A stretch of DNA of 18,495 nt from Thermodesulfobacteriota bacterium. GTDB lineage: Bacteria; Desulfobacterota; QYQD01. A program made the position numbers and the translations under genes. The notes below the pieces were generated by a model. The model searched no databases, had not been told where the DNA came from, and worked only from the letters and a program-made list of their open reading frames with translations. This document shows positions 15,039 to 18,495 of this stretch, in pieces; position 1 is the stretch's first letter, and the number at the start of each line of letters is the position of its first letter. The stretch covers positions 1-18,495 of the forward strand of contig JASEGX010000016.1 in assembly GCA_030017815.1 (NCBI GenBank), in the 5' to 3' direction.

Positions 15039-15716
15039 GTGGGAATTTCCAAACAACAAAGAGAAAAAAGGGAGCAAACCTGTCAATGCGGTTGTAACAA
15101 AACCTTTTATCCTTTCCCCGTATATGGAAAGAAGGGAGAAGGATTGCGCTATCCGCAATATATCAGAGGTCATCATCCTAATTGCCGAAAGCCACGTCCG
15201 GCATGGAATAGGGGTTTGACTAAAGAGGTTTGCCCCACCCTTAATCGAATGGGATTTCAACCAGGGCATAAACCCTTTAATGACTGGAGCCATGTCATTG
15301 ATAAACAGAGAAACGATTCTGTTTATCGCCAAAAATGGCTTGCGTCCAAAAAAGGTCAAATTCCTTGGAATAAAGGAAAGACTAAAGAACAATATACCAA
15401 TGGTATAAAATCCGGCCCCGAACATGGAAATTGGTGTGGAGGCCGGGGTGGATATAAAGATACTGCCGCAAGAAAAGAATTTGTGGCAAAGATTCTCAAG
15501 AGAGATAACTACACCTGCCAAAGCTGCGGCGATAAAAATAAAAAAGGCCGTGGTTCTAGATGCAATCTTGAGGTTTATCATCTTGTTGCGGTATCTGAAA
15601 ATCATTCTTTAGCCCTTGATCCTAAAAATGCCATTACTTTATGCCACACATGCCACATTGCAACCGAAAATTACGGTACAAAGCTTATTCATAAAAGAAG
15701 AAAACAAGGCCGCTAA
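15039..15716 (+). CDS. HNH homing endonuclease, antisense inside the intron, 225 aa
   Basis: This is the only convincing plus-strand gene in the window. Numbering from the GTG start, an N-terminal Cys cluster (CQCGC, residues 15-19) and Cys/His residues may bind zinc. Two WN(R/K)G-x-TKE motifs (residues about 56-63 and 110-117) resemble NUMOD-type DNA-binding repeats. The nuclease core is CQSCG (160-164), LEVYHLVAV (177-185), an Asn at 197 and CHTCH (202-206): the Cys pairs that hold the fold, the general-base His, the Asn and the last His are all there. Tyr180 replaces the usual His or Asp. It probably cuts intron-less capsid genes and spreads the intron. Its stop codon lies in the P1 helix of the intron. 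It should be read by its own promoter, not by capsid transcription. Confidence 0.9.
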   Translation: MGISKQQREKREQTCQCGCNKTFYPFPVYGKKGEGLRYPQYIRGHHPNCRKPRPAWNRGLTKEVCPTLNRMGFQPGHKPFNDWSHVIDKQRNDSVYRQKWLASKKGQIPWNKGKTKEQYTNGIKSGPEHGNWCGGRGGYKDTAARKEFVAKILKRDNYTCQSCGDKNKKGRGSRCNLEVYHLVAVSENHSLALDPKNAITLCHTCHIATENYGTKLIHKRRKQGR

Positions 15717-15727
15717 TTGTTTAACGG
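15710..15727 (-). other. Intron P1 helix and internal guide sequence, overlapping the HNH stop codon
   Basis: The exon end CCGU plus intron UAA pairs with UUAGCGG seven bp later across a 4-base ACAA loop; the last exon base U pairs with G, the mark of a group I 5' splice site. The guide strand is the reverse complement of the last HNH codon and stop (15711-15716), so each constrains the other. Confidence 0.85.
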
Positions 15728-16013
15728 AGTTTCCGTATTCCGTGATTGTTAAACTTCCCTGTGTAATCGTGAAGTTGGTTTCCGGCAGAGCATTGGTTTC
15801 TGTAAGCGAAGTTCCTGCCGTCCCAACATCCGAATACACATTCCAGTGAAATGTTGCACCCTTATGCAATCCCTGGTGTTCAGGGTCTTTTACATCCGCG
15901 AACTGGCGCATTCTCAGACCGGGCTGCACTGCCGTCCTAAGTTCCCGGCTCAGGTTATCGCTGTAAGCATACCCGCCGAGGCTGTCAGTTCCCCATAATT
16001 GTCCTGTAGGCAT
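15724..16013 (-). CDS. Major capsid protein, exon 1 (N-terminal part)
   Basis: The gene starts at an ATG at 16013 with AAGGAG seven bases upstream, 26 bases after the scaffold stop. It encodes MPTGQLWGTDSLGGYAYSDN to TITEYGNSV (97 codons, the last split by the intron after its second base). The segment after residue 60 (VYSDVGTAGTSLTETNALPE) is the extended N-terminal arm/E-loop-like region of HK97-fold capsids. Unspliced mRNA would read on into the intron and stop at 15639, giving a useless 124-residue product, so splicing is required for capsid production. The scaffold gene directly upstream supports the identification. Confidence 0.85.
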
Positions 16014-16039
16014 ATCAATCTCCTTTTATGCGGGCTGAC

Positions 16040-17158
16040 CTATAATGGAGGTTGCCCGCGCGATTGTCTCATTTGGTTAATAATATCCCGGCGTGATTCC
16101 GGTTTTACATCTTCTCCAATCGAAGCCCTTCCTGACGCGGTAAGGGAAGGTTTAGGTTTGGGCCGAGAGCCACCTCCTGCCGATGACTCCTTTTTGGGAG
16201 TGTCCGGTTTTGGGGTTCCTGCCATTCCATCCTTCCATTCCCGCACCTTTTCAGCGGCTTTTCTAATAATCTCGCCGTGCGATAATTCGGGGTTGAGTTT
16301 CATTAACACCACCGTCTCCTCGTCCACCATCTTGAAAAGACGGGGGTCTTCGGCCAATTCTCTGAAATCACGGTTGAAGTCCGAAATAGCCGTATCAAGC
16401 TCTATGTCCTGTTTCAATTCCCCCTTGAGTTCGGCCTTTAATGAGGTCTTTAACTGCCCTATATCCACGGGAGCGTTTTGCGACGAATACATTATTTCCG
16501 GTAGAACAGCCGCCAGGCTCTCTACCGGGTTCTCGTCTTTAAGCAGGGCATCCACTATTCTCTGGGCCGCGTCGCGGTAAGCGTCCTGAGATAGCTTTCC
16601 CGCCTCTTTCTTCTGCTCAAGTCCCTGTAGAATCTTGAGCGTCTTCTCTTCTCTTTGAGAAAGCGCGGCTCCCATATCTGCCAGATGCCGTTCTTTTTGT
16701 TCGAGTTCCCTTTGCAGCTTCGTCGCCTGTTCGAGTCTCTTGTCAGCCGCCGCGCCTTTCTGGTAGCCGCGTGTTACCCTGTCCAAAGACTCATCAACTT
16801 CTTGTCCATCTACCTTAAGCCGGATTTTGGCTGTCGCGGGGACTTTGATTTCTTGCCCCTGGTCGTCAAGGAAAGTTAAAACAATGCCGTCCTGTTTAGG
16901 GATAGGCTTTTCTTCTTCCTTGACTTCGCCTTCATCCGTCTTTATTAATTCCTTATCGCCATCCTCGTCAGAGGTCGGCAATTCTTTTTTTTGCGTCTCA
17001 TCTCCTTCATCTTCTTTTACTTCCACTCCCTGGGTAGGCAAATACTCCCTCCCGGAAGCCTCGGCCCGTTTTTTAATAAGAGCCTCGTAGTCGATTTCTC
17101 TTTTCGATAGTATTTGTTTTGATACGCCCGCGTCCTGGGTAGCATCTGCCTCTAACAT
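16040..17158 (-). CDS. Capsid scaffolding protein, 372 aa
   Basis: The first 85 residues are highly acidic and Glu/Lys-rich. Residues about 85-125 hold a small beta-rich section (IVLTFLDDQGQEIKVPATAK). Residues about 125-215 form a coiled coil (DKRLEQATKLQRELEQKERH). After a Pro/Lys/Ser-rich linker the C-terminus is basic: PESRRDIINQMRQSRGQPPL, the usual capsid-binding end of scaffolding proteins. The position between the portal and the capsid gene is the normal one. AAGGAG lies six bases before the ATG. It should guide capsid assembly and leave or be degraded at maturation. A protease domain is not visible, so self-cleavage is not predicted. Confidence 0.85.
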   Translation of the reverse strand: MLEADATQDAGVSKQILSKREIDYEALIKKRAEASGREYLPTQGVEVKEDEGDETQKKELPTSDEDGDKELIKTDEGEVKEEEKPIPKQDGIVLTFLDDQGQEIKVPATAKIRLKVDGQEVDESLDRVTRGYQKGAAADKRLEQATKLQRELEQKERHLADMGAALSQREEKTLKILQGLEQKKEAGKLSQDAYRDAAQRIVDALLKDENPVESLAAVLPEIMYSSQNAPVDIGQLKTSLKAELKGELKQDIELDTAISDFNRDFRELAEDPRLFKMVDEETVVLMKLNPELSHGEIIRKAAEKVREWKDGMAGTPKPDTPKKESSAGGGSRPKPKPSLTASGRASIGEDVKPESRRDIINQMRQSRGQPPL

Positions 17159-17182
17159 GACTTGCTCCTTTTGATTTGGAAT

Positions 17183-17226
17183 AAAAAAAGCCCGGAATCA
17201 TGGCTGTTACACCACAATCCCGGGCT
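17183..17226 (-). terminator. Intrinsic terminator between the portal-end genes and the scaffold gene
   Basis: On the minus strand, AGCCCGG and CCGGGCT form a 7-bp GC-rich stem over a 24-base loop, followed by seven T residues (17189-17183). The loop is longer than usual, so efficiency may be limited. It lies between the stop at 17258 and the scaffold start at 17158, and no good promoter follows it, so capsid expression would require read-through or antitermination. Confidence 0.68.
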
Positions 17227-17257
17227 CTAATAACTCTTGCGAGTAAAGACTAACCGG

Positions 17258-17425
17258 CTATTTGAATCTTAACACGGGCTTGACATCGCTCACCTTCCCC
17301 TGATTCACGTTTATAATTATCTGCTCAGTATTGTCGCATAGAAAGCCTAGAGATTGCAAACATTTATTTAGAATCTGCTTCCAGTTTTGTTCCGATGAAA
17401 GTTTGGGGCTGATAACTTTCTGCAT
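17258..17425 (-). CDS. Small phage protein, 55 aa
   Basis: The frame begins at an ATG at 17425 that overlaps the upstream stop (TAATG), typical of translational coupling. It reads MQKVISPKLSSEQNWKQILN and ends VKPVLRFK. It has a helical, charged N-terminal half and a hydrophobic core strand (QIIINVNQG). The terminator starts 32 bases downstream, closing this transcription unit. Function is unknown. Confidence 0.6.
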   Translation of the reverse strand: MQKVISPKLSSEQNWKQILNKCLQSLGFLCDNTEQIIINVNQGKVSDVKPVLRFK

Positions 17426-17568
17426 TACTTCTTCTTTGATTTCTCTTTGAACTCCGGGTTATGCTTCACAGCTTGGGCCACCTTCTCAAAGTTATCACGA
17501 GCCTTCTCACTCTTAAATTCTCTGACTGTTCCATCCGACATTTTCAGTTTATCTTTGCCTATTTTCAT
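17425..17568 (-). CDS. Small basic phage protein, 47 aa
   Basis: The frame begins at an ATG at 17568 with GGAGG seven bases upstream and an ATGA overlap with the preceding gene. It reads MKIGKDKLKMSDGTVREFKS and ends PEFKEKSKKK, so it is basic and helical. Its stop overlaps the next start (TAATG). The strong ribosome binding site and overlaps on both sides support a real gene; function is unknown. Confidence 0.62.
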   Translation of the reverse strand: MKIGKDKLKMSDGTVREFKSEKARDNFEKVAQAVKHNPEFKEKSKKK

Positions 17569-17870
17569 GGTTTTTCCTCCGCGGTAGTATCCTCATAGTC
17601 ACTTTCCAGAGAAAATTTAGCCTGCTCGCCGGCTTCTATCTGTTCGGACAGCCACGCTTCAAAAAGCTCCGGCACATGCGCCAGGGCTTGCAGTTTTAAC
17701 AGCTCTTCCGGTTTATCATGGGGCACATCCCTGAACTTAAGGAATAGCTCTTCCCGGTACAACTTGGCCCGGCCTAAAAGATATTGTCCTACATCAGAGC
17801 CTATAAACTCCCCGCATTTCTGCCCCATGTTGATTTCGGCTATAAACCCTTCTCTCTCTTCCGGTTCCAT
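17565..17870 (-). CDS. Small helical phage protein, 101 aa
   Basis: The product is acidic and helical (REELFLKFRDVPHDKPEELL), with a Trp-containing helix (LFEAWLSEQIEAGEQAKF) and an acidic end. The start overlaps the portal stop by one base (TAATG) with AAGGGA five bases upstream. It lies between portal and scaffold, where small head-assembly proteins are common. No known motif was recognised. Confidence 0.75.
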   Translation of the reverse strand: MEPEEREGFIAEINMGQKCGEFIGSDVGQYLLGRAKLYREELFLKFRDVPHDKPEELLKLQALAHVPELFEAWLSEQIEAGEQAKFSLESDYEDTTAEEKP

Positions 17871-18495
17871 TATATCCCTTGCCTTCCCGTAGTGGCCTTA
17901 AACGCCAGTTCATTCTGGATATTCATGGCCTTGACACCTTCAATGTCCCGTTTTGTCTTGATATTCTCCAATTCAATCCCCAGCCTTTGTTCTAACTCCG
18001 CCATCGTTATACCTTCCTGGCTGGCCATCTTCGCGTAGGCAATTTCAAGCTCATTAGCCAGCCTCATCTGGGCAATCTCGGCATTAATCCGGATTTCCTG
18101 CATCCTTACCTCAACCATCGGATCGTCTTGCTGTTCCGATGGCGCAAAACTCTCTTCGGTCTGGTCGATAAACCTGGAGCCGTCCCTGTATCCTATGGCG
18201 CCGAATATTTCCTTAGTAACCTCATCCATCTTTAGCCTGCCGATTATCCACGGAGCTACCTTCGCGATTGATTCTATGCCGAATAATAGTCTCGATACTT
18301 TTTTGATCGGATCGGTATTGCCAAATCCAACGTTTACCGATGCCTCTATCTGGTGCTGCTCGTCAACCGGGTTCTCCGGATCTCTGAACTTATTCAATAT
18401 TTCTTCGGTTTCATAGGTTTGTTCCAAGATCAAAACTTGCGCCAACACAGGCTCGCACCATGTTTCTACGAACGTCCGCATCATATACTCGGTTG
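17870..18495 (-). CDS. Portal protein, C-terminal part (partial)
   Basis: The frame continues past the right edge (codons Thr-Glu-Tyr precede the ATG at 18484), so the gene is truncated at its 5' end and that ATG is not the true start. The segment MRTFVETWCEPVLAQVLILE followed by QTYET resembles the C-terminal crown-proximal region of podoviral portal proteins. Residues after that include RLLFGIESIAKVAPWIIGRL. Near the end a long helical segment follows (MRLANELEIAYAKMASQEGI), which fits the barrel/crown of a portal. The next genes (small proteins, scaffold, capsid) are in the normal order after portal. The length of the missing part is unknown. Confidence 0.82.
   Translation of the reverse strand, partial: TEYMMRTFVETWCEPVLAQVLILEQTYETEEILNKFRDPENPVDEQHQIEASVNVGFGNTDPIKKVSRLLFGIESIAKVAPWIIGRLKMDEVTKEIFGAIGYRDGSRFIDQTEESFAPSEQQDDPMVEVRMQEIRINAEIAQMRLANELEIAYAKMASQEGITMAELEQRLGIELENIKTKRDIEGVKAMNIQNELAFKATTGRQGI

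Larger units (their letters stand above)
14699..15723 (-). ncRNA. Group I self-splicing intron (IA-like) in the capsid gene
   Basis: On the minus strand the classical core elements are present: P AAUUGCUGGGAA (14965-14954), Q AAUCAGCAGCCAAGC (14877-14863), R GUUCAAAGACUA (14842-14831) and S AAGAUAUAGUCU (14766-14755). P7 forms from AGACUA with UAGUCU (6 bp), P3 from AGUCGUG (14972-14966) with CGCGACU (14783-14777), P6 from CCGG-GAAA-CCGG, P8 from CCA-GAAA-UGG, and P9 from CUCAUG with CAUGAG. An extra hairpin at 14821-14800 lies between P7 and P3', as in subgroup IA. The 5' exon ends in U and the intron ends in G (14699), the group I rule. It is 1,025 nt; removing it leaves a frame of 978 bases (290 + 688). 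The HNH gene fills the region between P1 and P3 on the opposite strand. Confidence 0.93.

Noticed and set aside
14721..15605. A 294-codon minus-strand frame that covers most of the intron
   Set aside because: It runs antisense to the HNH coding region and then reads through the ribozyme core; its hydrophobic sequence reflects the reverse strand of HNH codons. It has no ribosome binding site and no domain, so I regard it as a shadow.
14699..15723. Intein or group II intron as the explanation for the broken capsid gene
   Set aside because: There are no intein splicing motifs, the frames contain stops at the junction, and the ends are not the GUGYG/AY of group II introns. The P/Q/R/S elements and U/G ends fit group I.
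1..18495. CRISPR arrays, tRNA genes, insertion sequences, attachment sites
   Set aside because: I saw no regularly spaced repeats, cloverleaf structures, transposase genes or long terminal inverted repeats on either strand.

Overview
The window looks like the virion-morphogenesis part of a tailed bacteriophage, most likely a podovirus. No bacterial housekeeping gene, integrase, tRNA or att-like repeat is visible, so nothing shows whether it is a free phage or a prophage. Almost every gene lies on the minus strand, packed tightly with ATGA/TAATG overlaps and AAGGAG-type ribosome binding sites. The host is therefore a bacterium using Shine-Dalgarno initiation; the sequence does not identify it further.

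Read in the direction of transcription (right to left): the 3' end of a portal gene (18495-17870), three small coupled genes (17870-17258, two of them only 47 and 55 codons), an intrinsic terminator, a scaffolding protein (17158-16040), the major capsid protein (16013-14011), a small beta-rich head protein, a methyltransferase-glycosyltransferase fusion, two tiny genes, two proteins sharing an N-terminal motif (one carrying a helix-turn-helix), a neck adaptor, a tail nozzle-like protein with an internal duplication, a tail fibre, and then a run of likely ejection/internal virion proteins: an Ala/Gln-rich protein, a GNAT-like protein, a glycine-zipper protein, a Pro/Gln-tailed protein, a coiled-coil protein, and a very large protein of at least 849 codons that runs off the left edge.

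The most notable element is a group I intron of about 1,025 nt interrupting the major capsid gene. The P, Q, R and S core elements, P1 with a U.G pair at the splice site, P3, P6, P7, P8 and P9 can all be drawn by hand. Splicing at the predicted sites joins the exons in frame into a 325-residue capsid protein. The intron carries an HNH homing endonuclease on the opposite strand to the intron and capsid gene, with its own extended -10 promoter, a strong ribosome binding site and a GTG start. The last codon and stop codon of the endonuclease form one strand of the intron's P1 helix, so the two genes share bases on opposite strands.

Together the genes build the head (portal, scaffold, capsid, accessory head protein), the neck and tail tip (adaptor, nozzle, fibre) and the ejected proteins. 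The methyltransferase-glycosyltransferase and the helix-turn-helix protein are unexpected inside such a cluster. Terminase, DNA replication and lysis genes are not in the window.
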